5,700 nucleotides of DNA from an uncultured Allomuricauda sp. Its GTDB lineage: Bacteria; Bacteroidota; Bacteroidia; Flavobacteriales; Flavobacteriaceae. Positions within the stretch are counted from its first letter, which is position 1; the number at the start of each line of letters is the position of its first letter. This document shows, one piece after another, positions 1-5,700 of the stretch. Both the position numbers and the translations under genes were made by a program. The notes beneath the pieces are model-generated. The model made no database searches. It had not been told where the DNA came from and saw nothing but the letters and a program-made list of their open reading frames with translations. The stretch covers positions 1 through 5,700 of the forward strand of contig CALDPL010000155.1 in assembly GCA_937911965.1 (NCBI GenBank), in the 5' to 3' direction.

Positions 1-124
1 GTATGCCCTGCGGCCTGCGGGTTGCACGTTGCTTCGGCGGGCCGCCATCGAGGGGATCCCGCCTCCCGAATCAGGCACGCCAGCTACACGATCTCGATCA
101 GTCGTTCTTACAGATCACGGATTC

Positions 125-631
125 ATGTCAACGCTTCGCGAACCTCTCGTTTTCGGTAAGCACGACGAAAAGACGCTGGTTCAGCTTCGCGACGTGGCCT
201 CCCGCGCGGCCCGCGCCGCACTGATGGCCGACGGGCACCTCGGCTACGTCATGCCGATCGGAGGCGTCGCCGCTTACCGGAATCAGGTTTCGGTGGTTGG
301 AGTCGGCTTCGACATCGCCTGCGGGAACGCTGCCATTCGGACCGATCGCCACATCGCCGAGTTCGACCATCGGGGCCTCGTGCAGCTCGCGGACGAGATC
401 AACAGGACGATCTCGTTCGGAGTGGGTCGCAAGAACCACAGCGACGACGCGCCCGTCGACCATCCACTGTTCGAATCCCCAGCGTGGGAAGCGGTTCCTG
501 CGTCGTTCCGGCACAACCTGAGGGGCAAGGCACGAGAACAGCTCGGGACGGTGGGTTCGGGGAACCACTACGTGGACGTCTTCGCCGACGAGGCGGGCGC
601 GCTCACGGGGCCGAGCAGGCTCTGCATGTAG
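125..631 (+). CDS. rtcB: RtcB-family RNA ligase, N-terminal part only (3' end replaced at a junction)
   Basis: RtcB proteins are Mn2+/GTP-dependent ligases that join RNA 2',3'-cyclic phosphate or 3'-phosphate ends to 5'-OH ends in tRNA splicing or RNA repair. From the ATG at 125 the product has the conserved N-terminal order: ADGHLGYVMPIGGV (residues 35-48), VGVGFDIACGN (58-68; D63 and C66 match the Asp and Cys metal ligands of the family) and GTVGSGNHYVDVF (141-153; N147 and H148 match the guanylation-site Asn and a metal-binding His). The expected continuation, a HxGSRG-type stretch and the remaining histidines including the guanylated one, is absent. After about residue 158 the frame runs into DNA antisense to an acyl carrier protein and stops at 631, so 168 aa are present where the family needs roughly 380-480. 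I chose ATG 125 over the upstream in-frame ATG at 29 because family similarity begins there; codons 29-124 look non-coding and no strong Shine-Dalgarno site is visible. Bases 1-124 hold no recognisable gene. Family call secure; the fragment could not be an active ligase. Confidence 0.85.
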   Translation: MSTLREPLVFGKHDEKTLVQLRDVASRAARAALMADGHLGYVMPIGGVAAYRNQVSVVGVGFDIACGNAAIRTDRHIAEFDHRGLVQLADEINRTISFGVGRKNHSDDAPVDHPLFESPAWEAVPASFRHNLRGKAREQLGTVGSGNHYVDVFADEAGALTGPSRLCM

Positions 632-1272
632 TCGACGATCTCTTGCAAGGTGTTGAGGGTGGCCATCTTCGAGGTCTCAACCTCAGGCAGTGACGGCACC
701 TTCTCTTGCATCGCGGACAGGATCTCGACGCGCTTGATCGAGTCGATGCCGAGATCGGCCTCCAGGTCCAGGTCGAAGGATCCATCGGTGGTCTCGGTCT
801 CCGGATTGTTATAGCTCTCCGCGATCAGATTGAGGCTGGGATAGGAAAGTACCCCATCGCTGGAGATCAAAAGTCCCGTACTGCTGCGGATTTCTGTAAT
901 ATTGGGCGCGGTGACATATACGGTGGTACCTCCATATTTTCGGACAAGGTTGCAGCCGGTATCGCCATGAAGGACCAAACGCCCTTCCTCCACTTGGGCA
1001 CTGACCCCTTCGATGAGATATTCCCCACTCTCGACCTCCACCCGATGCGCACTGCCCTGTTTGAGGACCAGGTTCAGGTTCTCAAATACGGTGATCTTGC
1101 CAAACTCGGTCACGTCCAAAACCTTCCGTTTGGTATCCCCTGCATTTTGGAAACAGTCCGGAACGTTCTCCCCATTGCAGGAAATCATCAAAAAGGCAAG
1201 CCCCAGCAACAGGGCAACTGCTGTCTTGGGAAAGAACTCCGTTCTTGTTGTATGTCGTATCCTTGCTCTCAT
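568..1272 (-). CDS. DUF2807 / GIN-domain lipoprotein, 3' part lost and fused in frame to acyl carrier protein sequence
   Basis: The 234-aa frame starts with a basic N-terminus, a hydrophobic stretch (residues 17-30) and a lipobox-like MISC with Cys at 32, so the product should be an exported lipoprotein. Residues about 50-168 match the putative auto-transporter adhesin head GIN domain (DUF2807), a repetitive beta-solenoid-like fold common in Bacteroidota: FGKITVFENLNLVLKQG, then VEVESGEYLI, then APNITEIRSSTGLLISSDG, then NNPETETTDGSFDL. Its molecular role is not established in general. The rest of the GIN domain, normally another 60-90 residues, is missing; from about residue 169 the frame encodes an acyl carrier protein fragment and then antisense rtcB to the stop at 570-568. 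The start overlaps the upstream stop (ATGA), with a G-rich run (GGGGG) about 12 bases upstream that may help ribosome binding. The N-terminal 165 residues are confidently this family; the full 234-aa product is probably not a natural protein. Confidence 0.7.
   Translation of the reverse strand: MRARIRHTTRTEFFPKTAVALLLGLAFLMISCNGENVPDCFQNAGDTKRKVLDVTEFGKITVFENLNLVLKQGSAHRVEVESGEYLIEGVSAQVEEGRLVLHGDTGCNLVRKYGGTTVYVTAPNITEIRSSTGLLISSDGVLSYPSLNLIAESYNNPETETTDGSFDLDLEADLGIDSIKRVEILSAMQEKVPSLPEVETSKMATLNTLQEIVDYMQSLLGPVSAPASSAKTST
571..610. other. Junction between the rtcB fragment and the acyl carrier protein fragment
   Basis: Plus-strand RtcB similarity fades after the VDVFADEAGA stretch, which ends near 600. 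On the minus strand, acyl carrier protein similarity ends at the DYMQSLLG stretch near 610, followed by a Pro/Ala/Ser-rich tail that could be either a natural PKS linker or antisense rtcB. The minus-strand stop at 570-568 lies inside the codons for the RtcB GSGNH motif, so that stop was not selected as the end of an acyl carrier protein. The exact breakpoint cannot be fixed by eye because both sides are GC-rich and both frames stay open. Confidence 0.6.
600..775 (-). other. Acyl carrier protein fragment of PKS / PUFA-synthase type (helix II onward)
   Basis: The minus strand encodes LEADLGIDSIKRVEIL followed by a segment ending in TLQEIVDYMQSLLG. The D-S-I-K-R context is the hallmark of acyl carrier domains in PfaA-like polyunsaturated fatty acid synthases and related iterative type I polyketide synthases. 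The serine of GIDSIKR (codon 741-739) is the 4'-phosphopantetheine attachment site, and the following helices II-IV appear complete. The first helix and the loop before the DSL motif, about 30 residues, are missing and replaced by DUF2807 sequence. No ketosynthase, acyltransferase or phosphopantetheinyl transferase is in the window. About 55-60 residues remain, so this is a piece of a larger synthase gene, probably from myxobacteria or another GC-rich group. That source is an inference from the motif and base composition. Confidence 0.75.
760..786. other. In-frame junction between the DUF2807 lipoprotein gene and the acyl carrier protein fragment
   Basis: Reading on the minus strand, the lipoprotein frame passes from NNPETETTDGSFDL into DLEADLGIDSIKR without a frame change. 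From what is known of the two families, DUF2807 proteins often continue DGSF-D-L-E/D here, and acyl carrier domains often have acidic/Leu-rich residues just before EADLGIDS. Both parents could therefore carry a similar short stretch (GACCTGGACCTGGA on the minus strand). A crossover at such a short match is typical of assembly or amplification chimeras and also of microhomology-mediated recombination. Confidence 0.65.
1269..1272 (-). other. ATGA stop/start overlap coupling the hydrolase and lipoprotein genes
   Basis: On the minus strand the TGA stop of the acyloxyacyl hydrolase (1271-1269) shares bases with the ATG of the DUF2807 lipoprotein (1272-1270). Such 4-base overlaps usually mean the genes are in one transcript and the second is translated by re-initiation. 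Confidence 0.75.
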
Positions 1273-2369
1273 AATCTGACCCCCATTCCAAATTCAACGG
1301 CCTCGGCCTTGGCCCCATGGGATTTTAGGGTAATGGCCCCAAAGACCCTGTCCCCAAAATACCGTTTCAGGCCCACCCGATTGTACATCCTGCCCTCAAA
1401 GTCAAAGGGGTAATATACATAATAGCCCAATTGGGCGACCACACTCATCTTGTTGATGAACAGTTCATGTCCCAGGAACAGCCCGACCCTTTTGTGGTCG
1501 GTGCCGGGCTCTACCTCCAGCTCCGGAAAGGAGGTCGACTGGAATCGGATCAGTTCCTTAAGGAAATGGGAATTGTAAAAATCCGCACCCAATTGCAGGG
1601 CACTCATCCTTCCCAAACGCTTGTCCGCATAGGCCGACAGGATCCAAAAACCATAGCTTCCCGACCCGATCACATCACTCTGGTTGACCCCCCCGCGCAG
1701 GGCAAGGTTATAACGTATGGGCTCCGTGATCTTATTCGTGGGACCCGGTTCCAAATACCCGTACTCCCTTCCCCCGTCCAGATCATAGGTGAGCCCCAGG
1801 TTCAGGGCCATGGTATTGGTGGAGGTATTTGGTGCCTTGAAATTAGCATTGGAATAATGGAGCAGGGAAATCCCGGCCTTGGCACCCAGTCCCCCAATGA
1901 TATTTTCCCTGTGGTAGTTCAACATCACCATGGTGGTGCTGAGCAAATGACTGCCGTAGGCATTGTTCCTGAAGTTGGTGTCCCGATCATAGGGGTTGGT
2001 ATTGTAGGCCACCCCCTGTCCGATCCTGAACTGAAGGTTTCTTTTGAGGAAGTAGAAATTGTAATGGGCATAGAGCCCAAAATGTTTCCCAAGGGTCGGG
2101 TTGTTCATGTCCTGGTACACAAAGGTAAACCCGGTGTCCGGATAGCCCAGGGCAGCCTCCCATTCCTCATGGCCATAGCGTTTCTTGCTCCAGCCCAGGA
2201 TCAACCCTCCCGGATGGGCCCCGATCAAATGTGAAATGTCCGGATTGTGCAAGAGGATGGATCCATGGAACTGGTTCACATCAAGCACATACTTCTTTGG
2301 AGCTTCCCCCTTTTGGGAAATTCCAAGGGCGGGGACAAGCAGAACAAGCAGGAAGAACAGTTGCCTCAT
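1269..2369 (-). CDS. Acyloxyacyl hydrolase, PagL-like outer-membrane lipid A deacylase family
   Basis: Starting at ATG 2369-2367 the product is 366 aa with a short signal peptide: MRQ, then a hydrophobic run FFLLVLLVPALG, with cleavage likely near residue 18. An in-frame ATG 33 codons upstream (2468) lies inside metF and would bury this signal peptide, so I rejected it. The body has alternating aromatic and hydrophobic strands with Gly/Asn turns and ends in VEFGMGVRL, as expected of an outer-membrane beta-barrel. The key motif is LLHYSNANFKAPNTSTN (residues 169-185). It resembles the H-x-S active site of PagL (H126, S128 in Pseudomonas; here H171, S173) and the SN...PN form seen in Bacteroidota members. 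PagL removes the 3-O-linked acyl chain of lipid A. The catalytic Glu of PagL, 14 residues after the His, is not evident here (T185), so activity and substrate are uncertain. Longer than PagL itself (about 170 aa), which fits the larger Bacteroidota version. The gene lies 19 bases after metF. Confidence 0.7.
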   Translation of the reverse strand: MRQLFFLLVLLVPALGISQKGEAPKKYVLDVNQFHGSILLHNPDISHLIGAHPGGLILGWSKKRYGHEEWEAALGYPDTGFTFVYQDMNNPTLGKHFGLYAHYNFYFLKRNLQFRIGQGVAYNTNPYDRDTNFRNNAYGSHLLSTTMVMLNYHRENIIGGLGAKAGISLLHYSNANFKAPNTSTNTMALNLGLTYDLDGGREYGYLEPGPTNKITEPIRYNLALRGGVNQSDVIGSGSYGFWILSAYADKRLGRMSALQLGADFYNSHFLKELIRFQSTSFPELEVEPGTDHKRVGLFLGHELFINKMSVVAQLGYYVYYPFDFEGRMYNRVGLKRYFGDRVFGAITLKSHGAKAEAVEFGMGVRL

Positions 2370-2388
2370 GGGGGGCAAAAATAGGAAA

Positions 2389-3342
2389 TTAAAACACCTC
2401 CCTGGCGATATCCTTGATATTATCCGACTTTCCCATGGAGTAATAGTGCAGTACCGGAACCCCGGCATCCTTCAATTCCCTGGACTGCTGAATGCACCAT
2501 TCCACCCCCACCTGCCGGACCTCGGCATTGGTCCGACAGGCCTCCACCCCACGGATGAGGTCCTGGGGAAGGTCCACCCGAAAGACCTGGGGAAGCAGCT
2601 GTAGGTGGCTCTTTACGGCAATGGGCTTCAGGCCCGGGATGATGGGCACCTGGATGCCGATTTCCCGTGCGGCCTTCACAAAGTCAAAATACTTTTGGTT
2701 GTCGAAGAACATCTGGGTCACCACATATTCCGCTCCCAAGTCCACTTTTTCCTTCAGACGTTTCAGGTCCGATTCCAGGGAAGGGGCCTCCATATGTTTT
2801 TCGGGATAGCCGGCCACCCCAATGCAGAAGGTGGAACAATCATGGGATTCAATGGCGTCGTGAAGGTAGTTCCCCCTATTGATGTCCTGGATCTGTTTTA
2901 CCAATTGGGAGGCGTATTGGTGTCCACCCTTGGTGGGCACAAAGTAGCGTTCCTCCTTCATGGCATCCCCGCGCAGGGCCATCACGTTCTCGATCTCCAA
3001 ATACTGGCAGTCCACCAAGAGGTATTCGGTCTCCTCCCGGGTAAAGCCCCCACAGAGCACATGGGGCACGGTATCCACCTTGTATTTGGCTTTCAGGGCC
3101 GCACAGATGCCCAGGGTCCCGGGGCGTTTGCGGGTGAGTTTTCTATCCAACAAACCGTCCCTTTCGATATAGATGTATTCCTCCCTGGAGGTGGTCACGT
3201 CGATAAAGGGCGGATTGAACTCCATCAAGGGGTCGATATTGGCATAGAGCTCCTGAATGCTCCTCCCCTTTACCGGGGGCACGATCTCAAAACTGAACAG
3301 GGTGTTTCCCTTGCTCTTCTCAATATGCTGGGTAATCTTCAT
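2389..3342 (-). CDS. metF: 5,10-methylenetetrahydrofolate reductase
   Basis: This flavoenzyme (FAD) reduces 5,10-methylene-THF to 5-methyl-THF, the methyl donor for methionine synthase, in the cytoplasm. The 317-aa product is slightly longer than the E. coli enzyme (296 aa). Visible hallmarks: FSFEIVPPVKG (residues 16-26) with E19 matching the catalytic Glu of the FEFFPP motif; the TIM-barrel strands IDVTTS (47-52) and VPHVLCGG (92-99); ALRGD (122-126), the family loop that contacts FAD and folate; VTQMFFDNQKYFDF (208-221); PIIPGLKPI (233-241); and a C-terminal VPVLHYYSMGKSD stretch. The open frame extends upstream to 3570, but that part overlaps metH out of frame and shows no family similarity. 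ATG 3342-3340 fits the family N-terminus and lies 2 bases after the metH TGA, so translation is probably coupled. No clear Shine-Dalgarno site, as is usual in Bacteroidota. Frame intact, no missing key residue seen. Confidence 0.95.
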   Translation of the reverse strand: MKITQHIEKSKGNTLFSFEIVPPVKGRSIQELYANIDPLMEFNPPFIDVTTSREEYIYIERDGLLDRKLTRKRPGTLGICAALKAKYKVDTVPHVLCGGFTREETEYLLVDCQYLEIENVMALRGDAMKEERYFVPTKGGHQYASQLVKQIQDINRGNYLHDAIESHDCSTFCIGVAGYPEKHMEAPSLESDLKRLKEKVDLGAEYVVTQMFFDNQKYFDFVKAAREIGIQVPIIPGLKPIAVKSHLQLLPQVFRVDLPQDLIRGVEACRTNAEVRQVGVEWCIQQSRELKDAGVPVLHYYSMGKSDNIKDIAREVF

Positions 3343-3344
3343 GG

Positions 3345-5700
3345 TCAATCGTCCGCTATGGTGGGGGCAAGCCATCTTTGGGCCTGCTCCAAGGTTAGTT
3401 GTTTTCTTCGGGCAAAATCCGCCACTTGGTCCTGTTTTATTTTTCCAACGCCGAAGTATCTGGCCTCGGGGTGGGCAAAATAATAGCCACTGACACTGGC
3501 GGCAGGCCACATGGCCAGGCTCTCGGTCAATTTGACCCCGATCCGCTCCTCCACTTCGAGAAGCTCCCAAATTGTCCTTTTCTCCAAATGGTCGGGGCAG
3601 GCCGGATATCCGGGCGCGGGCCGTATTCCCCGGTACTTCTCATCGATCAGGGCCTCATTGTCCAATTGTTCCTGGGAGGCATAGCCCCAGTATTGGGTCC
3701 GCACCTTATGATGCAGGTATTCGGCCAGGGCCTCGGCCAAACGATCGGCCAGGGCCTTGATCATGATGGCATTGTAATCGTCGAGATTCTTTACAAATTC
3801 CGCGGCCAGTTCGTCGGTCCCAAAACCGGCACTGACACAGAAACAGCCCATATAGTCCTGAAGGCCGCTTTCTTTTGGAGCGATAAAATCCGCTAGGGCG
3901 ATATTGGGCACCCCGGCGCGTTTTTTCAATTGTTGGCGCAGGGTACGAAATACAAAGGGATTTCCGTAGTGGTCCCTGTCCCTTCCAATGGGAGAAGTGT
4001 CCAGTTCAATATCGTCATCCCCGATCTGTTGGGCCGGAAAAAGGCCAAAAATGGCCTTGGCCTTCAATAATTTTTTATCGAGCACTTCCTTCAACAGCCT
4101 CTGGGCATCGGCAAAGAGTTCCCGGGCTTGGGGGCCCACGATCTCATCTTCCAGGATTCCCGGGTATTTTCCGTGCAGTTCCCAGGAGCGGAAGAGCGGG
4201 GTCCAGTCCATAAAATCCAAAAGTTCCCGAAGATCGAAATCCTCCAGCACCTCTATGCCCAATTGGGCGGGTTCCACAATATCGGCAGGGTCCCATTGGA
4301 TTTGCAGCTTGTTTTCCCTGGCCTGTTCCAGGGACATGTATTCCTTGTGCTTGGCCCTGCCCAAAAAGTTCTCCCTAAAAATCTTGTAATCCTCCTTAAT
4401 GGACTTTTTATAGGCATCCGAACCCTGCTCCTGCAAGAGCTCCCCCACCACGGTCACGGCCCGGGAGGCATCGTTCACATGCAATACGGTCTGCCCATAG
4501 GCCGGATCGATCTTCACCGCCGTATGGGCCTTGGAGGTGGTGGCCCCCCCGATCAAGAGCGGCAACTTGAAGTCCTGTCGCTGCATCTCCTTGGCCACAA
4601 AGGCCATTTCATCCAGGGAAGGGGTGATCAGCCCGCTCAGGCCAATGATGTCGACCCCTTGCTCCCTGGCCGTACTGAGGATCTTTTCAGGGGGTACCAT
4701 CACCCCCAGGTCCAATATTTCGTAGTTGTTGCAGGCCAAGACCACGGAAACTATGTTTTTTCCGATATCGTGCACGTCCCCCTTGACGGTGGCCATAAGA
4801 ATCTTTCCGGCCGCCTTGGCATTGCTGTCCTTGGTGGCCTCGATAAAGGGGGTCAGATAGGCCACGGCCTTTTTCATCACCCGGGCGGACTTGACCACTT
4901 GGGGCAGGAACATCTTACCGCTTCCGAAAAGGTCCCCCACCACGTTCATCCCCGTCATCAGGTTGCCCTCGATCACATCCAGGGGCTTGGCCGCCAATTG
5001 ACGGGCCTCTTCCACGTCCTCCACGATATATTGGTCGATTCCCTTAACCAGGGCCCGGGTGATCCGCTCCTGCACGGAGCCTTCCCGCCAGGATAGATCG
5101 GTCTTGCTTTCCTTGGCCACGCCCACCACGGTCTCGGCAAATTCCAACAGCCGTTCCGTGGCATCTTCCCGCCGATCGAGCAGTACGTCTTCCACATGTT
5201 CCAGCAGATCTTTTGGAATATCGTCATAGACCTCCAAGAGGGTGGGGTTCACAATGCCCATGTTCATCCCCGCCTGTATGGCGTGGTACAAAAAGGCGGA
5301 ATTGATGGCCTCCCGTACGGGGGTGTTCCCCCTAAAGGAGAAGGACACATTGCTCACTCCCCCGCTCACACTGGCGTGGGAAAGGTTTGCCTTCACCCAG
5401 GCGGTGCCCTCGATGAAGTCCAGGGCATTGCGCCTGTGTTCCTCCAGGCCGGTGGCCACGGGGAAGATGTTCAGATCGAAGATGATGTCCTCCGGGGGGA
5501 AGTCCAACTTTTGGACCAAAATATCGTAGGAACGCTTGGCAATTTCGATGCGCCGCTCCAGGGTGTCCGCCTGACCGACCTCATCAAAGGCCATGACAAT
5601 GACCGCTGCCCCATAACGGCGGATCAGTTTTGCCTGTTGGACAAAGACCTCTTCCCCTTCCTTCAGGCTGATCGAGTTCACCACACATTTTCCCTGTACC
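3345..5700 (-). CDS. metH: Cobalamin-dependent methionine synthase, 5' end outside the window
   Basis: MetH transfers the methyl group of 5-methyl-THF through cobalamin to homocysteine, giving methionine. The frame is open to the right edge, and the first visible codons read [17 protein letters not shown], an internal MetH motif, so the apparent GTG start at 5684 is not the real one. Residues below are numbered from that GTG (779 to the stop). The rear of the pterin domain includes DLNIFP (70-75) and [14 protein letters not shown] (107-120). The B12 cap covers about 190-285, with [18 protein letters not shown]. The cobalamin-binding domain carries GDVHDIGKN (302-310; DxHxxG with H305 as the lower cobalt ligand, codon 4772-4770), [12 protein letters not shown] and [11 protein letters not shown]. 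The AdoMet reactivation domain (about 450-779) has DWTPLF and the [10 protein letters not shown] signature (R688). The homocysteine-binding zinc domain is not visible. In many Bacteroidota it is a separate upstream gene, which cannot be decided here. First gene of the visible metH-metF cluster. Confidence 0.97.
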   Translation of the reverse strand, partial: VQGKCVVNSISLKEGEEVFVQQAKLIRRYGAAVIVMAFDEVGQADTLERRIEIAKRSYDILVQKLDFPPEDIIFDLNIFPVATGLEEHRRNALDFIEGTAWVKANLSHASVSGGVSNVSFSFRGNTPVREAINSAFLYHAIQAGMNMGIVNPTLLEVYDDIPKDLLEHVEDVLLDRREDATERLLEFAETVVGVAKESKTDLSWREGSVQERITRALVKGIDQYIVEDVEEARQLAAKPLDVIEGNLMTGMNVVGDLFGSGKMFLPQVVKSARVMKKAVAYLTPFIEATKDSNAKAAGKILMATVKGDVHDIGKNIVSVVLACNNYEILDLGVMVPPEKILSTAREQGVDIIGLSGLITPSLDEMAFVAKEMQRQDFKLPLLIGGATTSKAHTAVKIDPAYGQTVLHVNDASRAVTVVGELLQEQGSDAYKKSIKEDYKIFRENFLGRAKHKEYMSLEQARENKLQIQWDPADIVEPAQLGIEVLEDFDLRELLDFMDWTPLFRSWELHGKYPGILEDEIVGPQARELFADAQRLLKEVLDKKLLKAKAIFGLFPAQQIGDDDIELDTSPIGRDRDHYGNPFVFRTLRQQLKKRAGVPNIALADFIAPKESGLQDYMGCFCVSAGFGTDELAAEFVKNLDDYNAIMIKALADRLAEALAEYLHHKVRTQYWGYASQEQLDNEALIDEKYRGIRPAPGYPACPDHLEKRTIWELLEVEERIGVKLTESLAMWPAASVSGYYFAHPEARYFGVGKIKQDQVADFARRKQLTLEQAQRWLAPTIADD

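Noticed and set aside
36..63. Inverted repeat GGCGGG...CCCGCC upstream of rtcB, possible terminator hairpin
   Set aside because: Only 6 base pairs with a 16-base loop and no T-tract, in GC-rich DNA where such pairs arise easily.
128..568. Minus-strand open frame (146 codons) antisense to rtcB
   Set aside because: It mirrors the conserved RtcB motifs; the translation matches no known family.
778..783. BamHI site (GGATCC) at the lipoprotein/ACP join, suggesting a cloning ligation
   Set aside because: The same hexamer occurs at 54-59, 1640-1645 and 2259-2264 without breaks, and the second join near 600 has none, so the position is probably chance.
706..1413. Plus-strand open frame (235 codons) across the lipoprotein gene
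   Set aside because: It crosses the chimeric join and is antisense to the recognised lipoprotein and ACP sequence, with no domain.
1431..2234. Plus-strand open frame (267 codons) opposite the acyloxyacyl hydrolase
   Set aside because: Low-complexity Gly/Pro/Val-rich translation without a domain; a mirror of the beta-barrel gene.
2373..2388. TATTTTTG on the minus strand before the hydrolase start, resembling the Bacteroidota -7 element TAnnTTTG
   Set aside because: It ends only 6 bases from the ATG, which would give an essentially leaderless message, and no TTTG -33 element lies at the expected 17-23 base spacing.
2605..3483. Plus-strand open frame (292 codons) opposite metF and the end of metH
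   Set aside because: Antisense to catalytic motifs of MetF, no recognisable family and no sign of its own translation start.
4128..5096. Long plus-strand open frame (322 codons) opposite metH
   Set aside because: It lies antisense to conserved MetH domains. Its translation is rich in His, Gly and Leu with no recognisable domain, as expected for a shadow of a GC-rich gene.

Overview
The window is a mosaic. The right-hand 86% or so (about 785 to 5700) reads as one minus-strand gene cluster from a bacterium of the Bacteroidota, most likely a fairly GC-rich member of the Flavobacteriaceae. The left end (about 1 to 775) carries two fragments whose protein families and composition suggest other, more GC-rich bacteria. 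The flavobacterial call rests on the style of the outer-membrane protein and of the DUF2807/GIN lipoprotein, and on the scarcity of Shine-Dalgarno sites. It comes from recognising families, not from a database search.

Layout from right to left, in the direction of transcription of the main cluster: (1) 5700-3345, cobalamin-dependent methionine synthase (metH), entering from beyond the window edge, with the rear of the folate domain, the B12 cap and B12-binding domains and the AdoMet activation domain; (2) 3342-2389, 5,10-methylenetetrahydrofolate reductase (metF), starting 2 bases after the metH stop; (3) 2369-1269, a PagL-type acyloxyacyl hydrolase (probable outer-membrane lipid A deacylase), 19 bases after metF; (4) 1272 downward, a DUF2807/GIN-domain lipoprotein whose start overlaps the previous stop as ATGA. 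MetF makes the 5-methyl-THF that MetH uses to methylate homocysteine, so the first two genes form a metabolic unit. The two envelope genes are packed close enough to be on the same transcript.

The lipoprotein frame does not finish as a GIN domain. Near 760-786 it runs in frame into the second half of a polyketide/PUFA-synthase-type acyl carrier protein (ACP), including the phosphopantetheine serine. At about 571-610 this ACP fragment gives way to a plus-strand RtcB-family RNA ligase gene (125 to about 600), cut off shortly after its GSGNH motif. Three unrelated partial genes, each broken at a junction within 600 bases, one of them at a likely short sequence match, look most like a chimeric assembly or chimeric DNA molecule. 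A biological fusion is less likely. I do not see a convincing new biological system. The junctions are what most need checking before anyone interprets the left end.

No tRNA, rRNA, CRISPR array, insertion sequence, riboswitch or clear terminator was recognised. There is no gene-free stretch over 300 bases; the longest is 1-124.
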